This document shows, one piece after another, positions 17,126 through 26,766 of a stretch of DNA of 64,000 nucleotides (position 1 is the stretch's first letter; each line of letters starts with the position of its first letter). The notes under the pieces were generated by a model that was not told where the DNA came from, did not search any database, and saw only the letters and a program-made list of their open reading frames with translations. Both the position numbers and the translations under genes were made by a program. This stretch comes from Thiohalocapsa sp. PB-PSB1 (GTDB lineage: Bacteria > Pseudomonadota > Gammaproteobacteria > Chromatiales > Chromatiaceae). The stretch covers positions 4,278,001 through 4,342,000 of the forward strand of contig CP050890.1 of NCBI GenBank assembly GCA_016745215.1, written 5' to 3'.

Positions 17126-19093
17126 TCTACTTTGTTACTTTTCCCACTGGCCCAGCAAGCAGAGCAGCTACGCCATTTTGCGACTTTAATTTATTGATTT
17201 ATATGAAAAGATTAGTCGGCCTTCTTACTCATGCATCCTTGCATCGGGTCAACAATCGACTGCAGGTCATCGCCGCTGACAAGGCGATCGCTCAGGTCGC
17301 GACCAGCAAGGCTGCGGTTTCCACCGTACCGCCATATGACCCCATCTGAAACACGCCTCCCACGGCATGCAGAGCGCATCTGCAAGCGCGTACAGGCCGT
17401 CCCGCGCATGCCTCGATGTCATTTTCCGGGGCCAGGATAAACAACAGATAAAGCGGTGCCGGCAGTGCCAATGCACTGAGCTTGCCCCATTGATTTTGGC
17501 GACCGGGTGTCCCCTGATCAGTACCACCCAGCCGTGCAGTGGCGAGCGCAAAAAATGCTCGAGGTGCATCCTCGCGCGCTGCGCAATCGCTTGCGTAACC
17601 GCTTTACTCCCAAAGCTCAACGCCCTGCTTGGCGTACTGGGCGCGTATGCTGGCAAAGCGCTTTCGATGGCGTTTTTGCATCTGCGCAAGAACCTCCTCC
17701 TGGGTTACCGCGCGCCTTGGCAGAAACTGTTTCAACAGCTCCTCGATGTCGGAGCAACTCAGCAATGGGTACACATCCGCGGCGCGTAGTCGCTCCTCCA
17801 ACATGAACAGCATCGCCATGAACACCAAGGCCATGTGATGATGCCAGCCGCTCCACTTGCGCACCTGATAGTCCGCCATACCACATTCGGATTTGCCATC
17901 CTGGAAGGCACGCTCCACCCAGTAGCGCTGTGCCTGCATCTGCGCCAAGCGCTTGACTGGCGTCTCCGCCGGAGCATTCGATAGGGTATATCTGATCTCA
18001 TCGGGGGCATGGATCTCACGGCGCACAAGCAAGTGCCACTCATGCGCCGCGCTCTCCTCGTTATCCCACAACCAGACCCTTTGATGCAGCACCTCCACCT
18101 CCAGTTTTCCGCGCGTGCTGTCACGGATCTTGACCCGTTGCCAGGCCTCAGGCGGCTGTTGCGCTTGCCATTCATCAACCCGTATCGCGGCGCTGTTGGC
18201 CTCGAGCTTGGTTGCAGGGCGGCCACGTTTGCCTTTCTTCTGCTTGACCGTCGGCTTCGGATCTTCAACAAACATCAATTGATCGCAATGCACATCGGCA
18301 ACAAACACCTCTCCCATCGCCTCCAGACCACGCAGAAAACCCGGATCGTTGCCGTAAAACCCATCTGCGCCAACCCATGAAAAGCGAACCCCGATCTGGC
18401 GTTGATGGGCCACCATCTCCAACGCCAGCGCGATCTTTGTCCGAAACACGCGCTTCGCCTCGGGTACTCCGGCCCGCTCGCAGCGCTGCGCATCCTCACA
18501 CCAGCTTTGCTGCAGATACAGGCGCGCATCGATCAAGGTCACACGCTGATCGCGACCCAATGCGGCCATGACTCCGACTTGGCAATTCTCCACCTTCCCA
18601 CCGCGCCCAAACCACTGTCGGCCAACCCCCACCGAGTGCTTGCCAGACTTCTCGAAGCCAGTTTCATCAAGCAATAGGCAACTCTCCGGATGCCCACCCA
18701 GCCATCGATCCGCCTCCAACGCCACCTGGTCCATGACCGCTTGATGATCCCACGGAGAATCCGTGAGCATCTGCTGAAGCTGCTGTTCGTCAGAATCCGG
18801 AACCCGTTCCTCCATGCGTTCCATATTCTTCTTGTCCGGATCGGCTTGCATCAGACCCCGCAAAGAGTCCCCAACCGGCTTGAGCACACTGCGGGTTGTG
18901 TTCTGAAAATGCCCTTTGAAGCGCAAACTGAAACGGGTAAAGCGCTCGGCAATGTTATCAAGCGGATTGGTAGAGGTGTCGGTAGAAAAAAATTTGATTA
19001 TTCATGAATAAATTTTCCTTATAGTTGAGCATTGAGTCAGATAGTATACTAATATCAGAAAGTTATAGCCAGGACCAATCTAACAAAGTAGAA
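17126..19093 (-). mobile_element. IS701-family insertion sequence
   Basis: It is bounded by TTCTACTTTGTTA (17126) and TAACAAAGTAGAA (ending 19093), a 13-bp perfect terminal inverted repeat. One transposase frame lies inside. About 450 bp after the gene (17150-17600) carry no clear coding content. A second copy of the transposase-start end follows in tandem on the right. Confidence 0.8.
17604..19005 (-). pseudogene. IS701-family transposase (N-terminal frameshift in an A7 run)
   Basis: A DDE transposase with LLLDETGFEKSGKHSVGVGRQ (first Asp), WVGADGFYGND (second Asp) and YWVERAFQDGKSECGMADYQVR (Glu region). The open part starts at 18926, but family members begin further upstream. The sequence DTSTNPLDNIAERFTRFSLR is encoded before it, and the likely ATG is at 19005. 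The two are joined only if one base is lost in the run of seven A at 18986-18992. That could be decay, slippage expression or a read error. Confidence 0.85.
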
Positions 19094-19188
19094 TTATTCA
19101 TGAATAAATTTTCCTTATAGTTGAGCATTGAGTCAGATAGTATACTAATATCAAAAAGTTATAGCCAGGACCAATCTAACAAAGTAGA
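18997..19188. repeat. 96-bp tandem duplication of the IS701 end
   Basis: 18997-19092 and 19093-19188 are nearly identical. Each runs from ATTATTCATGAATAAATTT to AACAAAGTAGA, covering the transposase start region and the terminal repeat. The second copy is a solo IS end. Confidence 0.9.
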
Positions 19189-19228
19189 ACCAAAATCTTA
19201 CGGAAAAGCCCCACGCACCCGCTCGTCA

Positions 19229-19254
19229 CTTGGTCGGAATTATGAACAAGGCCG
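19229..19254. repeat. Solo end of IS-A
   Basis: CTTGGTCGGAATTATGAACAAGGCCG matches the terminal repeat of the IS-A elements at 23171-24836, 27908 and 35612. The IS66 element inserted inside this end. Confidence 0.7.
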
Positions 19255-19257
19255 AAT

Positions 19258-20934
19258 GTAACTTCTCATTCTCCCCCGGCAAAATTCTGTTGCTATCTGG
19301 AGAAATGCAGATAGACTCAGCGCCATGAGCAAGCCGACGATCAAGCTGCCGGAGATACCCGAAGCGGAGCAGACACCGCTGGTGCAGGCATTGCTGCGGC
19401 TGATTGTGGAGCAACAGGAGCGGATCGAGGAGTTGGAAGCCGAGGTCAAGCGGCTAAAGAAGCTCGAGGGCAAGCCCAAACTGAAGCCGAGCCGGATGGA
19501 TGCGGGGACCGACAAGGCCGGGGAAGGCGGCACGGAAAAGAAGCCCAAACCCGGGCCGAAACGCGCAAAAACCGGGGAATTGGAGGTCCACGAAGAGCAG
19601 AAAATCGTCCCGGAAGGGCTGCCGGTGGATGCGCGCGAGAAGGGTTGGCGTTTCAAGGGCTACGACGACTTCGTGGTGCAGGAGCTGACAATCGAAGCGC
19701 ACACCATCCGCTACCGCCTGGAGACCTGGATCGGGCCGGACGGTCAGACACTGAAAGGGCGGTTGCCGATCTCGGTGCAGGGTCATGACGGGGCGCAACT
19801 GAAAAGCTACGTCCTCTACCAGTACCACCACCAGCGCGTGACCCAGCCCTTGCTGCTGGAGCACTTGCACGACCTGGGCATCGAGATATCGGCGGGTCAA
19901 CTGAACCATCTGCTCACGCAGAAGCACGAGGACTTCCACGCCGAGAAGGATGGGTTGTTGGAGGCGGGATTGCAGGTGTCGAATCATATTCAGGTGGACG
20001 ACACCGGGGCGCGGCACGACGGCAAGAACGGCTACTGCACCTTCATCGGCAATGAGTTGTTCGCCTGGTTCGAGAGCACGCAGAGTAAGAGCCGGGTCAA
20101 CTTTCTGGAATTGCTGCGCGCCGGGCGCACCGATGACGTGCTCAACGCCGGGGCGCTGGAGTACATGGCCCGGCACAAGCTGCCGCAGAAGACACTCCAT
20201 CTGCTCGAAGAAGGCAAAAGCTTTGCGAACAAGGAAGAGTGGGACAGGTCTCTCGCCGCGGTTGGCATCACGGGCCCGAAACACATCCGGATCGCGACCG
20301 AAGGGGCGCTGACGGGCAGCCTGCTGGCACAGGGTTTTCCGACGACAATGGGAGTTGTTAGCGATGACGCGGGACAATTCAACGTCTTCCGTCATGCGCT
20401 GTGCTGGATGCACGCCGAGCGCAACATCAACAAGCTCGTGCCGCTCAATCCAACCCACGCCAAGCACATCGATTGGGTGCGTTGCCAGATTTGGGATCTG
20501 TATGCCGACCTGAAAGCGTACAAGATCGAGGAAGCTTTCCAAACGCCGCAATTCCGCGAAGAAATCCGCAGCCGGTTCGACGAACTGTGCCGGACCCGCA
20601 CGAATTACGAGACGCTCAACGGGCACCTCAAACGTTTGGCGCGCAACAAAGAAGAGTTGCTTGGAGTGCTCGACGACCCCGACCTGCCGTTACACAACAA
20701 CCTCAGCGAAAGCGATATCCGCGAATATGTCAGTCGACGCAAAACCAGCGATTCGACCCGCAGCGAAGACGGGCGACGCTGTCGGGATACCTTCACCAGC
20801 CTGAAGAAAACCTGCCGCAAACTGGGCATCTCGTTCTGGCACTACCTGCACGACAGGCTGGCGCGGGTGAACGCTATTCCGCCTTTGGCCGAGGTCGTTC
20901 GTGCGGCGGCTGCCGGAGGAAAGTGAGAAGTTAC
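19258..20934 (+). mobile_element. IS66-family element with an 8-bp target duplication
   Basis: The ends GTAACTTCTCA (19258) and TGAGAAGTTAC (to 20934) are inverted repeats. GGCCGAAT occurs directly on both sides (19250-19257 and 20935-20942), and 8 bp is the usual IS66 target duplication. The 1677-bp element carries only one gene, without the usual small accessory genes tnpA/tnpB, so it is a single-gene form. Confidence 0.92.
19325..20926 (+). CDS. IS66-family transposase (TnpC-like)
   Basis: A 533-residue DDE transposase. The N-terminal heptad region with IEELEAEVKRLKKLEGK looks like the IS66 leucine-zipper segment, followed by a Lys/Pro-rich linker. Catalytic candidates are Asp in QVDDTGARHDGK, Asp in VVSDDAGQFNVF and Glu in LHNNLSESDIREYVSRRK. 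The frame is intact and the element has fresh target repeats, so it may still be active. The stop overlaps the right terminal repeat. Confidence 0.92.
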   Translation: MSKPTIKLPEIPEAEQTPLVQALLRLIVEQQERIEELEAEVKRLKKLEGKPKLKPSRMDAGTDKAGEGGTEKKPKPGPKRAKTGELEVHEEQKIVPEGLPVDAREKGWRFKGYDDFVVQELTIEAHTIRYRLETWIGPDGQTLKGRLPISVQGHDGAQLKSYVLYQYHHQRVTQPLLLEHLHDLGIEISAGQLNHLLTQKHEDFHAEKDGLLEAGLQVSNHIQVDDTGARHDGKNGYCTFIGNELFAWFESTQSKSRVNFLELLRAGRTDDVLNAGALEYMARHKLPQKTLHLLEEGKSFANKEEWDRSLAAVGITGPKHIRIATEGALTGSLLAQGFPTTMGVVSDDAGQFNVFRHALCWMHAERNINKLVPLNPTHAKHIDWVRCQIWDLYADLKAYKIEEAFQTPQFREEIRSRFDELCRTRTNYETLNGHLKRLARNKEELLGVLDDPDLPLHNNLSESDIREYVSRRKTSDSTRSEDGRRCRDTFTSLKKTCRKLGISFWHYLHDRLARVNAIPPLAEVVRAAAAGGK

Positions 20935-20964
20935 GGCCGAATCGCCTATCCGCCACACAGAATC

Positions 20965-21558
20965 ATGCAAACCATCATCAAATATTTCTGGAAGCTGCTT
21001 TGGTTCGCCAAGAACCGCATTTACCAGAAAATTTTGTGGCTATTTTATAAAGCAAGCCAGGGCGGCTTTTTCAAAAAAGTAGGTGCCGGAGTTATTTTCT
21101 TCGGAAATCCCACTTTTGGTTCGGTTGAAGGAAATATTTCCGTGGGTGACAAAAGTTTGATCGGAAGAAAGATTTTCTTATCCTGCAGCAAGGACGGGGA
21201 AATCACAATCGGCGATCACTGCTCCATCAATACCGGCTGCCACCTCGTAGCGATCAAAGGCATCCGTATTGATCGTGGTACCCTGATCGGGGAATATGTT
21301 TCTATCAGAGATCAAAACCACGGCTTTGAAGACCCCAATATGCTAGTTTTAGAACAGGGTTTTAGTGCAAATCCCATTGTCATTGAAGAGGATTGCTGGA
21401 TTGGCAGGAGTGTCTTTATAAGAGCTGGCGTCACACTCGGCAAAGGCTGTGTGGTAGGTGCGAATAGTGTTGTCACCAAATCCTTTGAACCATATTCTGT
21501 TATTGCCGGCATCCCGGCGCATTTGATCCGACATCGGGGGGATAAATTGGAACACTGA
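20965..21558 (+). CDS. LbH-type acyltransferase (polysaccharide O-acetyltransferase)
   Basis: A 197-residue hexapeptide-repeat acyltransferase: IGDHCSINTGCHLVAIKGI, GEYVSIRDQNHGFEDP (active-site His), IGRSVFIRAGVTLGKGC and the ending SVIAGIPAHLIRHRG. A basic N-terminus contains aromatic-rich segments. The ATG at 20965 is the natural start; the longer upstream frame is a shadow of IS66. Base composition is AT-richer than the surroundings. It lies between IS elements and looks like an isolated remnant of a sugar-polymer cluster. A previous operon partner was probably lost when IS66 and IS-A arrived. Confidence 0.88.
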   Translation: MQTIIKYFWKLLWFAKNRIYQKILWLFYKASQGGFFKKVGAGVIFFGNPTFGSVEGNISVGDKSLIGRKIFLSCSKDGEITIGDHCSINTGCHLVAIKGIRIDRGTLIGEYVSIRDQNHGFEDPNMLVLEQGFSANPIVIEEDCWIGRSVFIRAGVTLGKGCVVGANSVVTKSFEPYSVIAGIPAHLIRHRGDKLEH

Positions 21559-21878
21559 TCTCTACTTGAGACCTACATTCCATACCGTCTCTTTAGGATT
21601 TCACTCAATGAAGATTTGCAATTCAATACCTTCGCCAAATGGCCCGATCTCATGCGGCTCTCCCGGATCTCCTAGGACTGTTGTATCATGTAGATCAACA
21701 ACTTGAGAACCGCCTGTCGCTGAAACCCCATCTGGGCTCTTTAGGATTTCATTCAATGAAGATTCGCAATATATATCAGTGAGTTGCGTGCATCTCTAGG
21801 CAGTGGTATCAGTCCAAAACGCGGCTGAGTTTCGAATTCATAACTTATTGATTTTTCAAGAAAAGCGAATATCCTTCC
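21559..21878. repeat. IS debris: solo IS4-type end, ISL3 end and 34-bp direct repeats
   Basis: CTCTTTAGGATTTCACTCAATGAAGATT occurs at about 21589 and again, slightly changed, at about 21737. Between them lie a solo end of the IS4-type element (CAATACCTTCGCCAAATGGCCCGATCTCATG, about 21625) and an ISL3 end (about 21655-21728) matching 25160-25237 in reverse. No gene is present. Confidence 0.7.
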
Positions 21879-23170
21879 GGCTCTCCCGGATTTCATGGGA
21901 ACCAATAAAAATTTGAAAAACAACTACTTAGTCTCATTTTTTCGTACACATTAAGATTAAAATGTGGTTGAGCACAAAGTCTGTAACTCATTGATTTATA
22001 ATGTATCGACCCCGAACCGGTCATATCCGTTGAGATCCAGGAATACCCTTTGATAGAGGTGCCCGAGGTTGGTGATGCCATAGCAGCGGCGTTTGATGAC
22101 TTTGATCTTATTATTTAACCCCTCGACAAAGCCGCTGGTGTGTCGACCAATAAAATAATTCGTCACTTCCTCAAAGTGAGTATTCAGTGTCCCGAGGAAG
22201 CTATCAAAGCAACTGAGCTTGCGGTTGGTGACACGTTCCATCCAGCCACGCAGTTTGCGCTTACCCTGACCTTTTGATAGGCGGCTTTCATAGATGGCAG
22301 TGAGTGATTCGCAAGCCTCATAGGCTTCTTGTAATTTTGGTGAATAGCGAAAGAGCCGATTCAGCATGCGTCGCTCATCTGCATTCAGATCGGCGCGACG
22401 CTGACGCAGCAGCCAATGCACGTTCTTGAACGACTTGCGCTCTTCTTTGGAGAGTATATGACACAGCCGTTTCCATTCGCTTTTGCGCAGGTTTTCCAGT
22501 CCATTTCGGTACAACTTAGCAACATGGAACCGATCCGCGCAAATGTGTACGCGCTTGCCGAACACGGCTTTAGCGGCACCGATGAAGCCTTGATAAAGAT
22601 CCGAGCACACACTCTGGACGGTGCGTCGCAAGCGCTTGGGAATGCTGAGAAAAAACTCCTGTACGCTGGCCTTGGTGCGGTCGCCGAGCAGACCGATGAC
22701 ATGCAATGTCTCGTTAATGTAAGCGCTGATCACGACGACAAAATCACGATGACCCTTTTTCAACGCAATCTCATCAATGCCAATGACCTCCAAGCGTTCA
22801 ATTGCATTCCAATCGACATCGCACGCCATGTTTCGATCCAAAATACCCTGCAGTGCGTCGACACCAATGGCATGCTTGCGACTGACATCCTCGAGCGTAC
22901 TGTTGATCAACTCCAGCAGCATCTGCTGTTCGAATGCTTTTGTCACTCGGGAGCGCCGCGTGTACCATGACAGCGTTTGGCTCGTTGTCGGACGCCCTTC
23001 GCAGAAGTGGCATTGATAACGCTTCGGCCTCAAAATAAGAACAACTGTATACGCGAATAATGGCAAATGGCGTAACTCTATCTCTTGACCATGGCCATAC
23101 TCATGATCGATTGGCCGACCACAGCGATGACAGTTCGTACCCTCCAGTGTGCTATGCACATAGACTTTAA
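21879..23170 (-). mobile_element. ISL3-family element, copy 1, truncated by IS-A
   Basis: The outer end GGCTCTCCCGGATTTCATGGG at about 21879 matches, in reverse, the ISL3 end near 25237. The element is cut at 23170 where IS-A starts. Confidence 0.75.
21996..23170 (-). pseudogene. ISL3-family transposase, N-terminus missing
   Basis: 387 residues are readable. Zinc-finger cysteines (NCHRCG, CHFCEG) are followed by a DDE core with Asp in IGIDEIALKKGHRDFV, Asp in CSDLYQGF and Glu in GFVEGLNNKIKVIKRR. Compared with the copy at 24837-25154, about 37 N-terminal residues are missing because IS-A begins at 23171. The readable start at 23159 is therefore internal. The enzyme is probably inactive. Confidence 0.88.
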
Positions 23171-24836
23171 GGCCTTGTTCATAATTCCGGCCACCGCTGT
23201 CAAGCCGCGGCCGGCGTTAGGTAGGCCGGTTTCGGCGGGCGCGTTCGGCGTCGTCGCGGACGCGGCGGCAAAGGCACGCGGAGTAGGAGTCGCTCGAACA
23301 GGGCGGGGTGCGCTCGCCCAAAGAAACGCTCGGCGGCCGTCGTGCCGTCGGCGCGGCAGATGTGGAAGTTGTGCACGGCCGTGAGCGCGGCGAGCTTGCG
23401 GTCACTCAGACGATGACGGCCGTGATGATGCAACGACAGTTGGCCGTTGCGTCCTTCCACACAGGAACTGCTGCGTTGGAACACATCGGCGCAGGCGCCG
23501 GCAACCTGTTCGACCTGTGCACGCGTCTCGGGCGCCAGACTTTGCAGCGGATGATCGGGTTGACGCAGCGCGTCGAGCAATGCGTTACTCGATGCGTGCA
23601 CGCGTTGTCGGGTCTCGGCCGTCGTGCTGCGTGCAGCGACGCGCTCGAGGTACAGGGCGGGGATGAGCTGCTCGAGGACCGCCGCTTCCTGTTCCGTGGG
23701 AAGTTCAAGGGCCTCGACCCTGGCAGTCACGGTGGCGAAGAAGAACGCGATGGTGGCCAGCCATTGCACGGTCAGGCGTTCGGCTTTGGCCAGGCGTTCG
23801 CAGGCGCGCTTGGGTAGATCAGCCGCTTCGGCCAGCGCCTTCAAGCGCGACCAGACGGCCTGGAAGCGTTCAGCTACGCGCTCTACCGGCTGCGTCTGTC
23901 CCTGCTGCAAATCATAGGGGTGATAGAGCACACCGAGTTCACGGATTAGCTCGCGCGCCTCGCTCTGGCGCGCTTGCGCCTGGGCGAGCTCGGCTTCAGC
24001 TGCGACCAGTACATTCAGGGCCGCGTCAATGCGCGCCTTGAAGTCCGGCGGACGCCCGAGTGGGCGTGGCACGCGCGCTTCGAACTTCCAGCGCCGCCGT
24101 CCAGGTCGCCGCAGAGCGATCCGCGGCGTACCCCTCCAGCAGAATGAAGTTCGACACCGGCTCGATGGCCACCAAGCAGGCCCCCGGATGGAACGTTTCG
24201 TCCTCGCACACCGTCACTTGCCGAGGCGCCATGCCCTCGCCAAGTGTCGTGCGCTGCGCCTCAGCCTCCGTGACCAAGGCCGCTTCCAGGGCCGCATTGA
24301 GCTTGTGTTGCGCGCCGTCGCTCACCCCGACAAAGGCTGAAAGCCCACTCAGCTCTAGAAATTCACTCTCCAGCCGGGTGCCGCCCGCCGCCCGCAACGT
24401 GATACTGAAGTGCGCCGCTATCACCATCCGGTGCAACCACGACATCCCCTCCGGGGTGCGTACGAACGCCACCAGACCGGCTGGCGCATCCCCAAGCGGT
24501 TGCTCATGGCACCACTCCAGCAGGGTGCTGCGCGCCACGCCCAAAGCGGCAGCCACCTCGCGTTGCGTCTCGCCGGCTGCCAACCGTGACTCGGCAGCAG
24601 CGATGTGTTCGGCTTGCTCCAAGCGCGTGCGTCGCGTCACGACCCGATTCCTCGCCCGGGTAGCGCAGCGCCGATGTATGGTCTATAGTCAAGCCTGGCA
24701 GAACCTTCGTACATTTTTCCGAATCCTCGGTGAATTTGCACCTCCAAGGGTACGAGATTATGAGGGTTCTGCCAAATACCTTCACACCGATTACCAAGCT
24801 TTAGGCTCGGACTTGGCCGGAATTACGAGCAAGGCC
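23171..24836 (-). mobile_element. IS-A: unclassified DDE element, copy A
   Basis: The ends GGCCTTGTTCATAATTCCGGCCA and TTGGCCGGAATTACGAGCAAGGCC form a ~23-bp terminal inverted repeat. It lies between two ISL3 pieces. Related right ends occur at 19254, 27908 and 35612. The element holds one long, interrupted transposase-like gene. Confidence 0.75.
23200..24640 (-). pseudogene. IS-A transposase-like gene (DUF6399-like), internally deleted
   Basis: The N-terminal 180 residues (24640 to about 24090) include a helix-turn-helix stretch (AAGETQREVAAALGVARSTLLEW) and CEDETFHPGACLVAIEP with a candidate catalytic Asp. A gap of about 80 residues relative to copy C shifts the frame near 24080. The C-terminal part (from about 24072 to 23200) has SSSCVEGRNGQLSLHHHGRHRLSD with a candidate catalytic Glu. 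Copy C supplies the missing middle, including HSPDLFHGQHEVSKA with the second Asp. I read this as a DDE transposase of a poorly classified family; the DUF6399 name is from memory. Confidence 0.72.
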
Positions 24837-25237
24837 GGAGCGCTGCGTGTACCATGACAGCGTTTGGCTCGTTGTTGGACGCCCTTCGCAGAAAGGGCAT
24901 TGATAACGTTTCGGCCTCAAAACAAGAACAACTCTATAATCCCCGAATGGCAAATGGCGTAACTCAAGTTCTCGACCATGGCCATACTCATGATCGATTG
25001 GCCGACCACAGCGATGACAGTTCGTACCCTCCAGGGTGCTATGCACATAGACTTTAAGTGTCTTGCGCTCGCCGAGCACCACGCGATCAACGGCGATATC
25101 AGGAAGATTTAAAAGTGTCTGAAGGGTCTCTTTATCAAATGTCATTATCAACAACGTCCAGATGGGGTTTCAGTGACAGGCGGTTCTCAAGTTGTTGATT
25201 TACATGATACAACAGTCCCACGAGATCCGGAAGAGCC
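24837..25237 (-). pseudogene. ISL3-family transposase, N-terminal fragment (copy 2)
   Basis: From the start at 25154, about 105 residues match the ISL3 N-terminus (FDKETLQTLLNLPD, then the CxxC pairs). The frame is then cut by the IS-A end at 24836. The element's outer end is CCCACGAGATCCGGAAGAGCC (to 25237). It overlaps copy 1 by about 225 bp with visible divergence, so the two are not halves of one element split by a simple insertion. Confidence 0.8.
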
Positions 25238-25293
25238 TTAAAAAGGAAGCGGATTAACAAGGACACCCATCTTCGGATTAAAAAGGGATTAAA

Positions 25294-26748
25294 CAATACC
25301 TTCGCCAAATGACCCGATCTCATGCTGCACTAAGTTCTTGATTAATCCGCCCCAGATTTGCAGCCTGCTCAAGGGCTTGGTCAATAATATTTGCTTCGGG
25401 CATTTCCGGAAGCATTTTTAACACCTCCAGGACGTATTTCCGGCCGCGGAAGTGGGCTTTGAGGTCATTGACGCTAAAGCTCGGACAGTGCTCGCGCACC
25501 GGTCGCATCAGGATCTGGGACAGGTTGATCATCAGCATCGCCAGGTTGGCACTGTTGTAGACCGGCGTTGGCTTGATCACCATGAAGTCTTCCAAGCCCC
25601 AGTACTGTTTGGCGTCTCGGAAGTTGAACTCGATTTGGAAGCGCAAGCGATAGTAATCGATGAGCGCTTCGTAGCCTAACTCAAGATCACTACTGAAAAG
25701 GATGACATGGGCCTGGGCACCGGTGCGTTGGTTGGTCTTGACGAGGATCACGACATTGAGCCGGTCGGGGAATTTTTTGTGCCAAACGGGCAGTTGGTAG
25801 ATGGCCGTATGAACGTGTCCTTCCACGGAAGTGGCTTTGAGAAAGCACGGCGGCAAGTGTTGATAATCGAGCTTGCTGCCGTACTTGCGCCGCGGGCCGC
25901 GCCCGGCGTAGGGGCCGTCATAGGGCAGATACAGCGCGCTGTTGTGGCGCAATTTGCTGATCAACTCCAAGCCCGTGCGACGGACCATTTGCAGCGCTTG
26001 ATGATGGCCGAAGGCCCCGTCGAAGACGAAATAACGCACCGTCAGCGTCTGGCACACCAGTGCCAGCACCTGGCGCAGAAGGTCTTGAACGAACTGCAAA
26101 TAGGGCGACAGACTCACCTCCCGGCGATTGCCATTGCGGCTACCTTTCGGCCGCCCTCGGTCCTTACCCCGACCCGCTTTGGACGCTTTCGGGCAGCTCG
26201 CGGCCGTCTCTTTGAGAATCGGCTCCAGGCGCAATGGGTACGAACAGCGCCGTTGCACGCTAATCAACGACAGGCTCAGAAAACACAACCCCGGGATCGT
26301 CTTGCCAACCACCGAGGAGAAAAAACGATCCAGACCGTGGGTCTTCTTGCCCGATTTGCTCACCACCACTTCATCGCCCGCCAGCAACCATTGCGTTTCG
26401 TCGCCCAGCAGGTGCTGGCGAATCACCAGCCAATGCACTTGGCCCCAACTGAGCGTGGTGTTGAACAACCGCTGCAGCGTCCGATCGCTTCCCCCGCGCT
26501 CGGTCCAGCGCGATAGCCCCCGCATCGTTACCCGCCCCGTCATCGCCAACAGCCCTTCCACAACGCAACCCAAACGGCCAAGGCTCGTCTTATCTACGCT
26601 CTGGCTTAAGCAGCTCAAGATCAGCATAATGTCGGGCATGGGCGATAGCCTCCTGAGGGAATAGGTCTTCGGATTAGTAACTGGATAACCTATCACCTCG
26701 GGCTGTCGCCCACCTAATTTTTGGCGCTAATTTTTGGCGAAGGTATTG
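25294..26748 (-). mobile_element. IS4-type insertion sequence, copy 1
   Basis: 1455 bp with terminal repeats CAATACCTTCGCCAAA and TTTGGCGAAGGTATTG. ATTAAA flanks both sides (25288-25293, 26749-26754), a 6-bp target duplication. It inserted in a GGGATTAAAAAAAGGG tract next to an IS-A derivative. Confidence 0.9.
25320..26639 (-). CDS. IS4-type transposase (DDE_Tnp_1), copy 1
   Basis: A 439-residue DDE transposase. Landmarks are LAGDEVVVSKSGKKTHGLDRF, FVFDGAFGHHQALQ and the Y-R-E-K signature region YRLRFQIEFNFRDAKQYWG. AGGAGG lies 8 bp before ATG 26639, so the further upstream frame is not needed. By comparison of the translations it differs from copy 2 at four residues only. Both genes are intact, so recent transposition is likely. 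Confidence 0.92.
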   Translation of the reverse strand: MPDIMLILSCLSQSVDKTSLGRLGCVVEGLLAMTGRVTMRGLSRWTERGGSDRTLQRLFNTTLSWGQVHWLVIRQHLLGDETQWLLAGDEVVVSKSGKKTHGLDRFFSSVVGKTIPGLCFLSLSLISVQRRCSYPLRLEPILKETAASCPKASKAGRGKDRGRPKGSRNGNRREVSLSPYLQFVQDLLRQVLALVCQTLTVRYFVFDGAFGHHQALQMVRRTGLELISKLRHNSALYLPYDGPYAGRGPRRKYGSKLDYQHLPPCFLKATSVEGHVHTAIYQLPVWHKKFPDRLNVVILVKTNQRTGAQAHVILFSSDLELGYEALIDYYRLRFQIEFNFRDAKQYWGLEDFMVIKPTPVYNSANLAMLMINLSQILMRPVREHCPSFSVNDLKAHFRGRKYVLEVLKMLPEMPEANIIDQALEQAANLGRINQELSAA

Positions 26749-26766
26749 ATTAAAAAAAGGGATTAA

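Noticed and set aside
19454..20626. 390-codon minus-strand frame
   Set aside because: It is antisense to the IS66 transposase, whose DDE motifs and target duplications are clear.
20401..20964. N-terminal extension of the acyltransferase frame
   Set aside because: It is a shadow frame of the IS66 transposase and crosses the IS end; the ATG at 20965 fits the family start.
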